From Hathewaya histolytica (GTDB taxonomy: Bacteria > Bacillota > Clostridia > Clostridiales > Clostridiaceae), in contig NZ_LR590481.1 in NCBI RefSeq assembly GCF_901482605.1, positions 2,542,001 to 2,606,000 on the forward strand: DNA of 64,000 nucleotides, given 5' to 3'. A program made the translations under genes and the position numbers. Under the pieces are notes generated by a model. The model worked only from the letters and a program-made list of their open reading frames with translations, searched no databases and had not been told where the DNA came from. Below are positions 19,044 through 28,412 of the stretch, one piece after another. Every line of letters starts with the position of its first letter. Position 1 is the stretch's first letter.

Positions 19044-19805
19044 CTACTCACCTCTGGAATTCTCAACTTCTTCCTTTATTGCCTCATATCCATTAGCTTC
19101 TATTTCCTTAGCTAAAGAATAGTCTCCGGTTTTAACTATTTTTCCATTTACTAAAATGTGTACAAAATCAGGTTTTAAATACTCAAGAATTTTATTGTGA
19201 TGTGTAATTATTAGTATTGAATTATCTTCTTTTGCAAATAACCTAACACCCTCTGATACATCCCTTATAGCATCTACGTCAAGTCCTGAATCTGTTTCAT
19301 CTAGCATAGCTAATTTAGGTTCTAAAATAGACATTTGAAGAATTTCATTTTTCTTCTTTTCTCCACCTGAAAATCCAAGATTTAAATATCTCTCTGCATA
19401 TTCTTCCTTTATTTTTAAAAGCTTCATCTTTTCATTTAATTCCTTTTTAAATTGCATAACTCTTATAAACTTTCCAGTTTTAGCACTTTTCGCTGTTCTC
19501 AAGAAGTTTTCAACAGTTATACCTGGAACTTCTTCTGGGTATTGAAAAGATAAAAATAAACCTTTCTTAGCTCTTTCATCAGCCTTAAGCTCTTTTATGT
19601 CTTCACCTTCTAGTAAAATCTCTCCACTTTCAATATTGTACTTTGGGTGACCCATTAAAGTATTTGCAAGTGTTGATTTACCCGCACCATTAGGTCCCAT
19701 AATAACATGTATTTCACCTTTATTAATTGTTAAATTCAATCCTTTTAAAATCTCTTTACCTTCTATATTAGTATAAAGATCTTTTACTTCTAAAAGCGTA
19801 CTCAT
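19044..19805 (-). CDS. sufC: Fe-S cluster assembly ATPase SufC
   Basis: A 253-residue ABC-type ATPase of the SufBC2D complex. Walker A is GPNGAGKSTL, the signature is LGFSGGEKKKNEILQ (the SufC variant of the LSGGQ motif), and Walker B is LAMLDETDSGLD. The ATG at 19805 follows GGAGAGGAATATT; a longer frame to 19826 is less likely. It is the first gene of the operon, whose upstream region carries candidate operators at 19846-19869 and 20004-20018. Confidence 0.95.
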   Translation of the reverse strand: MSTLLEVKDLYTNIEGKEILKGLNLTINKGEIHVIMGPNGAGKSTLANTLMGHPKYNIESGEILLEGEDIKELKADERAKKGLFLSFQYPEEVPGITVENFLRTAKSAKTGKFIRVMQFKKELNEKMKLLKIKEEYAERYLNLGFSGGEKKKNEILQMSILEPKLAMLDETDSGLDVDAIRDVSEGVRLFAKEDNSILIITHHNKILEYLKPDFVHILVNGKIVKTGDYSLAKEIEANGYEAIKEEVENSRGE

Positions 19806-19845
19806 AATATTCCTCTCCTTATTCATAAAATAAGTTTATTATGTA

Positions 19846-19869
19846 AATCCGAGTAAATTAGTCGGGATT
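19846..19869 (-). promoter_or_regulatory. Candidate Rrf2/IscR-type operator upstream of sufC
   Basis: An imperfect inverted repeat with half-sites ATCCGAGTAA and ATCCCGACTAA (one-base indel) lies 41 bp upstream of the sufC start. Position and symmetry suit a repressor site on a Fe-S assembly operon. The regulator is inferred, and no rrf2 gene lies in the window. Confidence 0.4.
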
Positions 19870-19882
19870 ATTCTTTAAAATA

Positions 19883-19905
19883 GGACTCTAGCAAAGGCTA
19901 GAGCC
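19883..19905 (-). terminator. GC-rich hairpin between the SNF2 helicase gene and suf
   Basis: CTCTAGC-AAAG-GCTAGAG with flanking GG/CC, followed on the minus strand by TCCTATTTT. It could terminate the helicase transcript, about 190 bp past its stop, or act as an attenuator if the suf promoter lies upstream. Confidence 0.5.
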
Positions 19906-20003
19906 ACTTATTGTTGGGGGATAATTTTATCAGCTAAATTTGTTTTAAAAATGATTATATATGATATTAAAGTAATCTTTGCATAACAATTGTTATTTGT
20001 TGT

Positions 20004-20018
20004 TAATAATCATTATCT
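20004..20018. promoter_or_regulatory. Fur-like box between the SNF2 helicase gene and suf
   Basis: TAATAATCATTATCT matches the 7-1-7 Fur consensus TGATAATNATTATCA at all but two outer positions. It lies about 200 bp upstream of sufC. Confidence 0.45.
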
Positions 20019-20098
20019 ATATTTAATATATATTTTTCTGTTCAAAAAGTCAACTGTTTTACTCTGAATTAAAAGTTATTTTTTATTAATTATTAAAT

Positions 20099-23000
20099 TT
20101 AGGAAAATAATTGAATCAAATCTTCAGCCTTCATAGAACTTAATAGATTTTCTGACATGTTATTATCACCAATAATTCCATTAACTATTTCTTTTTTTCT
20201 TTCCTGAAGCTTTTGTATTTTCTCTTCGATTGTACCTTTTGAAATTAGTTTTATTACTTGGACTGTATTTTTTTGTCCAATTCTATGTGCTCTATCTGTA
20301 GCTTGCTCTTCTACTGCAGGATTCCACCAAGGGTCAAAATGTATTACTATATCTGCTTTAGTAAGATTTAAACCTGAGCCTCCTGCTTTTAAAGAAATCA
20401 AGAAAACATCGGCTTCTCCTCTATTAAATCCCTTCACAAGGTCCATTCTTTCCTGCGCATTTACCGCTCCATCCAAATAAAAATACTTAATATTTAAAAG
20501 TTTCAATTCCTTTGATATATTTTTTAATACAGATGTAAATTGAGAGAATAGTAAAATATTATGCCCTTCCTCAATAGCACTTTCTAGAAGCTCCAATAAA
20601 TACTGCATTTTACTACTTTCACCTGTATAAGTTTCTAAAAATACTGAAGGGTCGCAGCATATTTGTCTAAGTCTTGTTAAGGCACCTAAAATTTTAAACT
20701 TACTCTCTTCGATACCATTTAATTTAATTTCCTCTTCTAACTCATTTTTTAAAACTTCTACATAGGAGCTATATAATTTTTGTTGTTCTTCATTCATATT
20801 GATTAATGCATTATTATATATCTTTGGCGGAAGTTCTCTTATAACATCCTTTTTTAACCTTCGTAATATAAATGGTTTTATTTTATTTTTAAGCTCATTT
20901 TGTGCATCTTCATTTTTGTCCTTTGATATAGGAACTTCATATTTAGCATAAAATCTATTGTGAGTTAAAAGATACGATGGCATTATAAAATCAAAAATAG
21001 ACCATAACTCTGACAGACTATTTTCAATAGGTGTTCCTGTTAATGCAAATCTCCCCTTGGCCTTTATTTCTTTTATTGTTATAGCATTTTGAGATGATGC
21101 ATTCTTTATATATTGGGCTTCATCTAATATACAATATGAAAAAATAAATTCTTTATAAAGGTCTATATCTCTTCTAACTAGAGGATAAGAGGTTATTACA
21201 ACATCATAATTCTTTAATTCTTTTATTTTTTCCTCTCTATCTTTTTTATTACCATCTAATATTAAAACCTTTAAGCTTTTTGAGAACTTTCTTATCTCTT
21301 CATTCCAATTGTAAATAAGGGAGGTTGGGCAAATTATAAAAGCTGTTCCTTTTTCTTTTTCAGAAGTTAAAAAAGCAATGGTTTGAAGCGTTTTTCCTAG
21401 TCCCATTTCATCCGCTAATATTCCTCCAAATCCATAATGAGCTAAGGTTTTAAACCATTTAAAGCCAACCACCTGATACTTTCTTAATATGTTTTCCATT
21501 TCCCTAGGAACTTCATAATCTACATCTTTAACTTCCTTTAAGCTAGATACCAACTGTATAAACTCCCTATTCTTATTGACATATGTATCTACATCATTTA
21601 ATTTCTGTTCTATATAAAAAGCATCAAATCTAGGAAGCTTTATAACTTCTTTATCATAATCTTCAGGAGGAACATCTAAGTATTCTAATATATCAGCTAC
21701 GTTCTTAAGCATATTCTCATTTAGTAGTACTATATCCCCCCTATCAAGTTTATAATATTTTTTCTTTTCTTTTAGAGATGCAAATATTTTAATCAATTCT
21801 TTTTTATCCACACCCTTGATGTCAAAAGAAAACTCTAACATATCTTCTTTGTTTAATCTTAGACTGCATCTATAACTTTGGGAATTATATACTTTACTAC
21901 TTTTAAAGCTTTCCGAGTAAAATAACTCCCATTCCTCTGGTAGCTTCTCCATTCCTTCTACTAAAAACTCTACTATTTTCTCTTCATGCTCTAAAATAAA
22001 GCTACTATCATATTCTATAAAATCAAGCGAACTTATGATATCTATGACTTTTATTTCTTCATCTATATTACGCATCAAAATTCCTCTTTCATCTCTTACT
22101 TCTTCTCTTGAAAAAGGATCTATTTCTACTTCTCCATAGTTAAATTTCAACTTTAAAATTATTTTGTTATTTTCCTTGTCTAAGTAGAGCTTTACCCTTA
22201 GATCTTCTACATAAAATTCCTCTCTAAGTTCCTCTTTAACCTCAATATCTCCTAAAATTTTAATTTTAGGTAATACAAAGGATGCAAAATCACTTTTATG
22301 ACCTTCATTTATTTCTAATCTGCACCCCTTATTTTCTATCATAGTTTTATAAAGAGGTATATAGAATTTTTTCTTCTCTTCATTTAATGTACACACATTC
22401 CCCTTATAAAAGAAATACTCCATATCCCTAGTTAATGGGAATGGAACTGAATTATTCTTATGATAAAGATTTATAATATGATTTTCTTTCTCAATACAGA
22501 ACTCTATATGCTCATCTTTTTTAAATGATACATTCTCATAAGTTCCTATAGGAAGTTCTAATAGAAAAGTTTTATCACCAAGTAATGCCATAAACCTTTT
22601 AAATTGTGGGTCTAGAAGATAAAGATTCTTTCCGCTAAAAAGACTTTTATTTGCCGAAAATATATTGTAGTTTGATGAAATCGATTCTTCTATTTCTAAA
22701 ACCTCTACTAAAAAATCTAGTATTTTATTATCTTCTTTTGAGAATTCTTGACTTTGAAAATCTAATATAAAACCTTTCCCAAACTCTAGGCTTTGCTTAA
22801 AATAAAAAACTTTTAAAAAATCTTTTATATTCTTTACAACATATTGTTTACCTAATCCTACTTTTAAATTAAGAGAATTTTGACTTTCCCTATTATAAGA
22901 ATTCTTAAGTGATATTTCTAAATTTAAAACCTTTTTATTCGTTTTATTTAACCTTAAGGGCTTTTTATATAAATCTAGAAGATCATTTAATATATCTTCC

Positions 23001-23314
23001 TTAAGGAAAGTATATTCATTTATAGTCTTTAAATAAGCTGCTACAACATGCTTACAAACTACAGGTTTTTTATTAAAATGAGCACATGTACATTTATAGT
23101 TTTCTATAGTCTCCCCATCTTCTTTTACATCAAAACTTACATTATACTCATTATATCCTGTGGCGGAAACCACCATAGTACTTACATGATTAAGTTTCTC
23201 TATAGTTTGTATATCAACGTCTAATACATAGTCTTCTTCATAATACTGCTCACCTTTTTTATAAGTGAAAATATCACAATATTCCTTTATACTTCCAGTA
23301 TTAATTAAAGCCAT
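20099..23314 (-). CDS. SWI2/SNF2-family helicase with SWIM zinc finger
   Basis: A 1071-residue DNA-translocating ATPase. A SWIM zinc finger sits near the N-terminus (Cys75, Cys77, Cys87, His89 in CTCAHFNKKPVVCKHVV). A long middle region of the bacterial SNF2-associated type follows. The C-terminal 470 residues form the motor: DEMGLGKTLQTIAFL (Walker A), ILDEAQYIKN (motif II), ALTGTPIENSLSELWS (motif III), LISLKAGGSGLNLT and DPWWNPAVEEQATDRAHRIGQ (motifs V-VI). Proteins of this build are widespread in Clostridia, and their role is usually unknown. It appears monocistronic. Confidence 0.93.
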   Translation of the reverse strand: MALINTGSIKEYCDIFTYKKGEQYYEEDYVLDVDIQTIEKLNHVSTMVVSATGYNEYNVSFDVKEDGETIENYKCTCAHFNKKPVVCKHVVAAYLKTINEYTFLKEDILNDLLDLYKKPLRLNKTNKKVLNLEISLKNSYNRESQNSLNLKVGLGKQYVVKNIKDFLKVFYFKQSLEFGKGFILDFQSQEFSKEDNKILDFLVEVLEIEESISSNYNIFSANKSLFSGKNLYLLDPQFKRFMALLGDKTFLLELPIGTYENVSFKKDEHIEFCIEKENHIINLYHKNNSVPFPLTRDMEYFFYKGNVCTLNEEKKKFYIPLYKTMIENKGCRLEINEGHKSDFASFVLPKIKILGDIEVKEELREEFYVEDLRVKLYLDKENNKIILKLKFNYGEVEIDPFSREEVRDERGILMRNIDEEIKVIDIISSLDFIEYDSSFILEHEEKIVEFLVEGMEKLPEEWELFYSESFKSSKVYNSQSYRCSLRLNKEDMLEFSFDIKGVDKKELIKIFASLKEKKKYYKLDRGDIVLLNENMLKNVADILEYLDVPPEDYDKEVIKLPRFDAFYIEQKLNDVDTYVNKNREFIQLVSSLKEVKDVDYEVPREMENILRKYQVVGFKWFKTLAHYGFGGILADEMGLGKTLQTIAFLTSEKEKGTAFIICPTSLIYNWNEEIRKFSKSLKVLILDGNKKDREEKIKELKNYDVVITSYPLVRRDIDLYKEFIFSYCILDEAQYIKNASSQNAITIKEIKAKGRFALTGTPIENSLSELWSIFDFIMPSYLLTHNRFYAKYEVPISKDKNEDAQNELKNKIKPFILRRLKKDVIRELPPKIYNNALINMNEEQQKLYSSYVEVLKNELEEEIKLNGIEESKFKILGALTRLRQICCDPSVFLETYTGESSKMQYLLELLESAIEEGHNILLFSQFTSVLKNISKELKLLNIKYFYLDGAVNAQERMDLVKGFNRGEADVFLISLKAGGSGLNLTKADIVIHFDPWWNPAVEEQATDRAHRIGQKNTVQVIKLISKGTIEEKIQKLQERKKEIVNGIIGDNNMSENLLSSMKAEDLIQLFS

Positions 23315-23599
23315 TTTAATTATCCTTTCTAATATTACAATTCTTTCTGTGAAGAAATATTAAAATTATATTATGTATATAATTTTAACATATGAAATCA
23401 ATCCCTTATATAAATATATATTTGTAACTTAAATTAAAATTAAAAATGCTTTTTATATTTTTATACTAGAACAAGATAACAGTAAAATAATTTAACTTTA
23501 TAGAGTAAATTAAACAGAATAAGCTAGAATAGCATTTCATGAATTACTTATATTAAAGTTATAATATAAATAATTAACCCATAATAAGGAGGTTTTATA

Positions 23600-23914
23600 A
23601 TGTTATTAGTTAATACTCCAGATCTTAAAGATAGAAGCTACGAAATTATTGGTCTATGTGAGGGTTCTACTGTTTATTCTAAACATTTTGGAAAAGATTT
23701 AATGGCAGGCCTTAAAAACATCGTAGGTGGAGAACTTAAATCCTATACTGAGATGTTAAATGACGGTAAGAATAAGGCAAAAGATAGCCTTGTAAAAGAA
23801 GCTATGTCCATGGGTGCTGATGCAGTTATAAATGTAAACTATTCAATTACAAATTTAGCGCAAGGTACATCATTAGTAATATTAGTTACTGGAACGGCTG
23901 TAAAATTCTTATAA
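23600..23914 (+). CDS. YbjQ/DUF74 family protein
   Basis: A 104-residue protein of the YbjQ family (DUF74, putative heavy-metal-binding domain; members form pentameric rings). Typical stretches are IIGLCEGSTVYSKHFGKDL, GGELKSYTEMLNDGKNKA, and AMSMGADAVINVNY. The ATG follows AAGGAGG. Strong terminators and long gaps on both sides make it a single-gene unit. Its function is not established. Confidence 0.88.
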   Translation: MLLVNTPDLKDRSYEIIGLCEGSTVYSKHFGKDLMAGLKNIVGGELKSYTEMLNDGKNKAKDSLVKEAMSMGADAVINVNYSITNLAQGTSLVILVTGTAVKFL

Positions 23915-23925
23915 AGCGCGCAAAG

Positions 23926-23969
23926 GTCTGATATATAATTTACTAATCTATTTAAATTATATATCAGAC
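23926..23969 (+). terminator. Terminator of the YbjQ gene
   Basis: Long stem GTCTGATATATAATTT / AAATTATATATCAGAC followed by TTTCTTTATTT, 12 bp after the stop. Confidence 0.9.
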
Positions 23970-24213
23970 TTTCTTTATTTAAACTTTAATTTAAAAATAG
24001 TATATTTCTATGCAACCACTTCTTAGAATAACTCCTTACCTTCGATTCAATTTTTTTATCTAATACTAGACAATTATATAATATTAAATTTAACTTTTAA
24101 CCTACCATTAATTATAGTAATACCCTCATAATTCTATGTAATTTATAGCTGACTATACAAATTATTTATTTAATAAAGAATCTTATGTCATAATATATCT
24201 TTACGTCCAATTC

Positions 24214-24250
24214 TTTTTTGCATATTTATGAATATTTTTTGCATATTTAT
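24214..24250 (+). repeat. 16-bp tandem repeat upstream of the YjiH-like gene
   Basis: TTTTTTGCATATTTAT occurs exactly at 24214-24229 and 24235-24250, a 21-bp period. It lies about 75 bp before the start codon, a position that suits an operator. Confidence 0.7.
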
Positions 24251-24324
24251 CTTGCTTTTTGTGAAAAAAACGTTAAAATAATATATTAAAAGATTAAATA
24301 ATTTTTCAAGGTCGGTGATTTAAA

Positions 24325-25683
24325 ATGCAAAATATACAAAAGAACTCCTCTCCTACTTTAGGAATTTTCAAGTTTTTAATTCCATCATTGTTAGGTGTTT
24401 TATTTTTTATGATTCCCATTAAATTCAATGGAAGTTTTACAATTCCAGTTGCTCTATTTTCTAAATTATTGCATAATTATTTATCAAACTCCTTACCAAT
24501 GATTATGACAGCACTTATATGTATCTCATTAATCTTCACCCTAATAGCTAAAATATTAAAGCCAAGATTCATAAGTGAAAACCCTTTTTTAAATTCACTT
24601 TTTAACGTATCACCTATTTGGTTCTTAGCTAGGATTTTAGGGGCCATATTTGCAATATGCGTGTTTTTTAAAGTAGGACCTAAGTTTATTTGGTCTGATA
24701 ACACCGGCGCGTTACTTCTATACGATTTACTTCCAGTACTATTTTCTGTATTTTTATTTGCCGGGTTATTCCTGCCTATACTTTTAAACTTTGGTTTATT
24801 AGAGTTTGCAGGCTCTCTACTAACTAAAGTAATGCGCCCTATCTTTAAATTGCCTGGCAGATCTTCTGTAGACTGTATTGCATCTTGGCTTGGGGATGGT
24901 ACTATAGGAGTTCTCTTAACTAGTAAGCAATATGAAGAAGGCTTTTATACAAAGCGCGAGGCTGCTGTAATTGGTACAACCTTCTCCTTTGTATCTATAA
25001 CTTTTAGCTTAGTTGTAATATCACAGGTAAACTTAACTCATATGTTTGGTCCCTTTTACTTAACTATAATAATATCAGGAATAATTGCATCCATCATAGT
25101 ACCTAGAATTCCTCCTCTTTCTAAGAAAGATGATACATATTATAATGGAGAGAAATGTGATAAGAATAGTGAGCTTATCCCAGATGGATATAATTCTTTA
25201 ACTTGGGGCATTACTAAGGCTGTCGAAAGGGCTCAATCAAATAAGTTTAACTCTGTATTAGGAGAAGGTGTTAGGAATGTCCTTGATATGTGGATAGGTG
25301 TATCACCTATAGTTCTATCTATAGGTACATTAGCCTTAATTATAGCCGAATATACACCTGTATTTCAGTGGCTTGGACTACCATTTATTCCTCTACTGAA
25401 TCTTCTTCAAATACCCGAAGCAACACAAGCTTCTAGTACACTTGTAGTTGGATTTGCAGATATGTTTTTACCTACAGTTATAGGTGCTACTATTAAAAGT
25501 GAACTAACTCGTTTTGTTATTGCAGCCGTTTCTGTGACTCAGCTTATTTATATGTCTGAAGTTGGTGGTCTTTTATTAGGTTCTAAAATTCCTGTATCAA
25601 TTAAAGACCTTATAATAATATTTTTAGAACGTACCATAGTAACACTTCCTATTATTGCTCTTATATCACATTTAATATTTTAA
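24325..25683 (+). CDS. YjiH family membrane protein (nucleoside-recognition GATE domain)
   Basis: A 452-residue integral membrane protein with about ten hydrophobic segments. It resembles the YjiH family, whose members carry the nucleoside-recognition (Gate) domain. Supporting stretches: IFKFLIPSLLGVLFFMIPI at the N-terminus, SWLGDGTIGVLLTSKQYEEGFYTKREAAVIGTTFS (about residues 188-222; see sequence) and FADMFLPTVIGATIKSELTRF. The ATG at 24325 follows AAGGTCGGTGA. The transported solute is not known for this family. It is followed by a strong terminator and then by a BrnQ carrier gene on the same strand. Confidence 0.8.
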   Translation: MQNIQKNSSPTLGIFKFLIPSLLGVLFFMIPIKFNGSFTIPVALFSKLLHNYLSNSLPMIMTALICISLIFTLIAKILKPRFISENPFLNSLFNVSPIWFLARILGAIFAICVFFKVGPKFIWSDNTGALLLYDLLPVLFSVFLFAGLFLPILLNFGLLEFAGSLLTKVMRPIFKLPGRSSVDCIASWLGDGTIGVLLTSKQYEEGFYTKREAAVIGTTFSFVSITFSLVVISQVNLTHMFGPFYLTIIISGIIASIIVPRIPPLSKKDDTYYNGEKCDKNSELIPDGYNSLTWGITKAVERAQSNKFNSVLGEGVRNVLDMWIGVSPIVLSIGTLALIIAEYTPVFQWLGLPFIPLLNLLQIPEATQASSTLVVGFADMFLPTVIGATIKSELTRFVIAAVSVTQLIYMSEVGGLLLGSKIPVSIKDLIIIFLERTIVTLPIIALISHLIF

Positions 25684-25704
25684 TTACAATATTATAATCC
25701 ACAA

Positions 25705-25756
25705 AATCCCTTTAGGCCTTTATATACTTCCTATAAGTACCTAAAGGGATTCTTTT
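25705..25756 (+). terminator. Terminator of the YjiH-like gene
   Basis: AATCCCTTTAGG / CCTAAAGGGATT stem followed by CTTTTT, 22 bp after the stop. Confidence 0.9.
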
Positions 25757-25787
25757 TAACAAATTAAATAACTTATTATTCTCTAAA

Positions 25788-25830
25788 TGTTGATTTTTTT
25801 TGATTATTCCAGTAACTTTTTGTTGATTTT
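25788..25830 (+). repeat. Direct repeat in the brnQ leader
   Basis: TGTTGATTTT occurs at 25788-25797 and 25821-25830, 80-120 bp before brnQ. It may be a regulator site; in such A/T-rich DNA chance is possible. Confidence 0.35.
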
Positions 25831-25910
25831 AATGCATTTCTTTTTTAAAATAAATTATTATAGTTATTTATATAACTTTATAGAACTTAATATTTGACAA
25901 GGAGGAAAAT

Positions 25911-27236
25911 ATGAAAAAAACATTGAAACTTTCAGAAGTCATATCTATTGGTTTAATGCTCTTTGCAGTTTTTTTTGGTGCCGGAAATGTAATTTTTCCT
26001 CCCCTTTTAGGTCAGGAAGCTGGAACTAAAGTTTGGTCGGCCGTAACAGGATTTATAGTATCCGATGTAGGTCTAGCATTAGTTACTATTATAGCGATTA
26101 CACTGTCGGGTGGAAGTTTTGACAAGCTAGCTAATAAGGTGAGTCCGAAATTTTCTAAAGTAATTTCTATAATAGTATATCTTACTATAGGACCTCTTTG
26201 TGTAATACCTAGAACTGGTGCAGTTTCTTATGAAATGAGTGCACTTCCACTAATCTCCCCGTCATTCACAAACAAGTGGATAATAAGTATTATATTTACC
26301 TCTATATTTTTCCTCTTAACCTACTTCTTAGCGCTAAACCCTTCCAAAGTAGTAGACTTTATTGGAAAATTTCTTACTCCAATTTTATTACTTCTCATAG
26401 GAGTAATAGTATTAAAATCTTTTATAACCCCTATAGGCATACCTTCTGCCCCAATAGAAAGTTATGCTAGCAACGCCTTCTTTAAAGGCTTTATAAACGG
26501 TTACTTAACATTAGATGCTTTAGGTGCTATTGTTATATGTACTATAGTTTTAAATGCTATAAAACAATATGGGATCAAAGATTCTAAAGGTATTATAAAA
26601 TATACCATAATATGCGGGGTAATAGCTTGTATAGGATTAATGATAGTTTATTTTTCATTAGGATATTTAGGTGCAACTAGTAAGGTTCTTGGAGAAGCCA
26701 AAGACGGTGGTCAGCTCCTTGCAATTATAGTAATACATCTATTTGGCAAATCAGGAATAATTTTATTAGGTGGTGTTGTAACTTTTGCATGTCTTACAAC
26801 ATCCATAGGACTTGTAGTTGCTTTTGCAGAGTATTTTGAAAAACTTTATCCTAAATTTCAATATAAAAAGATTATAGCTATTGTATGCATTTTCAGTTTT
26901 ATAATTTCTAATTTAGGTTTAAGTGCTATACTTAAGTTAACTATTCCAGTACTGTTAGTACTATATCCTGTAATAATAATTCTTATATTTTTATCTCTAT
27001 TAGATAAACTAATAGGTTCTAAAAAACTTGTTTATTACTTTGGGATTACGGTTGCATTTATAGTAAGTGTTATCCAAGTTTTAGATAACTTAAACATTAC
27101 ACTACCTTATATAAGTAGAGTAACAAAATATATACCTTTGTATAATTTAGGTATTGGGTGGATTATACCCAGTATTCTAGCTGCTTTATTAGGATCTTTA
27201 ATTCCTAATAAACTCAAAAATATCTGCGATGAGTAA
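25911..27236 (+). CDS. brnQ: Branched-chain amino acid transport system II carrier protein
   Basis: A 441-residue, 12-segment membrane carrier of the LIVCS family that takes up leucine, isoleucine and valine with a cation. The hallmark N-terminus FAVFFGAGNVIFPPLLGQEAG is present, as are IGPLCVIPRTGAVSYEMS and TFACLTTSIGLVVAFAEYF. The ATG follows ACAAGGAGG. It is monocistronic between two hairpins. Amino-acid-responsive control is likely in this group, but no T-box is visible in the leader. Confidence 0.95.
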   Translation: MKKTLKLSEVISIGLMLFAVFFGAGNVIFPPLLGQEAGTKVWSAVTGFIVSDVGLALVTIIAITLSGGSFDKLANKVSPKFSKVISIIVYLTIGPLCVIPRTGAVSYEMSALPLISPSFTNKWIISIIFTSIFFLLTYFLALNPSKVVDFIGKFLTPILLLLIGVIVLKSFITPIGIPSAPIESYASNAFFKGFINGYLTLDALGAIVICTIVLNAIKQYGIKDSKGIIKYTIICGVIACIGLMIVYFSLGYLGATSKVLGEAKDGGQLLAIIVIHLFGKSGIILLGGVVTFACLTTSIGLVVAFAEYFEKLYPKFQYKKIIAIVCIFSFIISNLGLSAILKLTIPVLLVLYPVIIILIFLSLLDKLIGSKKLVYYFGITVAFIVSVIQVLDNLNITLPYISRVTKYIPLYNLGIGWIIPSILAALLGSLIPNKLKNICDE

Positions 27237-27263
27237 TAAAAAACATATATATCTTAAATAAAA

Positions 27264-27306
27264 TCTAGGAGAAAAAACATAAACTAATTATGTCTTTTCT
27301 CCTAGA
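27264..27306 (+). terminator. Terminator of brnQ
   Basis: Long stem TCTAGGAGAAAA / TTTTCTCCTAGA with inner CATAA/TTATG, 28 bp after the stop; no pure T-run, so either direction is possible. Confidence 0.65.
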
Positions 27307-27381
27307 TAAAATTATAAATTAAAATATACTATTAAAATCTGTGAACTATATGTAGTTATTTAACGTTAAGGTATAAATCAT

Positions 27382-28131
27382 CTAAAAGTTATTTTCAATA
27401 ATTTCTTTAAACCTACCTATAACCTCATCTACCATTATATCTCCCTTTTCCTTGGAGCTACTCTTTGCAGATGCCAAAAGTCCTGATTTTGGAACTAAAT
27501 CCTTTGGAATTGGATATGTATGAAAACTTGGTGGATTCATCCCTTCATCTACTAATCTCTCCATGTGAACTAGTTCTGGAGCAAACTTTAAAATAAGTGA
27601 TGTTTCTGTAATTGCAGCATGTTCTAAAGCCCATCCTGGGAATGGCACTTCATCAAAAATCTTATCTATAGTTTCATTAGAAATCTGATCCCACCAATTT
27701 ATTATAAGTATCTTCACATCACTTGGAATATTTCCTCTACACACTAAATCTACTGCTTCAAGTAAAAATGCTTCATTCTCATAATGACTATTTACTAAAA
27801 CTATTTTCTTTACTCCATCTATTATAAGTTCATTTAATATATCTTGTATAATGCTCATTAAGGTATTTCCATTTAAATCTATAGTGCCTGGAAATAAAGG
27901 TCCTCCTCCACTAGCTGGTAATGATTTATATCCATAGCTAATAGCCGGCATAACTATTCCATTAACCTCTTTTGCCAATAGTTCAGCTAAATTATTAGAT
28001 ATTATGGTATCTGTATATAGTGGTAAATGTGGTCCATGTTGCTCTACAGAGCCTATAGGAAGTAAAACTACATCCTTATCCTTTCTTTCATTAAATTGTG
28101 GCCAAGTTAAATTCTCCATTTTTATTTCCAT
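27382..28131 (-). CDS. Creatininase family amidohydrolase
   Basis: A 249-residue metal-dependent amidohydrolase of the creatininase/MftE/FAPy-deformylase family. Metal-ligand motifs are visible: GSVEQHGPHLPLYTDT (Glu, His, Asp), VNSHYENEAFLLEA, and the Glu in AAITETSLIL. A longer frame from 28149 includes AAGGGGA, which is the ribosome site for the ATG at 28131, so that start is used. Known members act on creatinine, formamidopyrimidines or peptide precursors. The substrate here cannot be told, since no pathway partner is adjacent. Confidence 0.85.
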   Translation of the reverse strand: MEIKMENLTWPQFNERKDKDVVLLPIGSVEQHGPHLPLYTDTIISNNLAELLAKEVNGIVMPAISYGYKSLPASGGGPLFPGTIDLNGNTLMSIIQDILNELIIDGVKKIVLVNSHYENEAFLLEAVDLVCRGNIPSDVKILIINWWDQISNETIDKIFDEVPFPGWALEHAAITETSLILKFAPELVHMERLVDEGMNPPSFHTYPIPKDLVPKSGLLASAKSSSKEKGDIMVDEVIGRFKEIIENNF

Positions 28132-28218
28132 AGTTAGTCCCCTTTCCATATTAAAATATATAATTATTATATACTATAAAGATTAAAATAAAAGTTGTAA
28201 AATCATATCTTGAAACTA

Positions 28219-28247
28219 TTGACTTTAAATAGATATTCATATAATAT
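28219..28247 (+). promoter_or_regulatory. Predicted sigma-A promoter of the DUF3793 gene
   Basis: TTGACT (28219-28224) and TAATAT (28242-28247) with a 17-bp spacer. The transcript would start near 28254, leaving a leader of about 160 bases. Confidence 0.65.
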
Positions 28248-28257
28248 ATCATGACAA

Positions 28258-28272
28258 TGAAAATGATTATCA
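28258..28272 (+). promoter_or_regulatory. Fur box
   Basis: TGAAAATGATTATCA matches the 7-1-7 consensus TGATAATNATTATCA with one mismatch and lies directly downstream of the -10, where a bound repressor would block transcription. Confidence 0.72.
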
Positions 28273-28412
28273 TTACTTGTAAAATCATATATTTAAACTA
28301 ATTAATTTTAACATATTGATTATACTATACTTAAGGACTATTTATTACTGCTAAAACAATAAAATTTAGCCAGTACATGGGAATAATTTATTTAAAAGGT
28401 TGTGATTATAAT

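Larger units (their letters stand above)
23915..24324. other. Intergenic region, 410 bp
   Basis: Holds the terminator of the YbjQ gene (23926-23969), about 240 bp of A/T-rich sequence with no frame or structure I can support, and a 16-bp tandem repeat (24214-24250) in the leader of the YjiH-like gene. Confidence 0.6.
28195..28290. repeat. 14-bp direct repeat flanking a Fur-type promoter
   Basis: TTGTAAAATCATAT occurs exactly at 28195-28208 and 28277-28290. Similarity continues weakly downstream of both copies. The pair brackets the promoter and Fur box of the DUF3793 gene. Confidence 0.6.
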
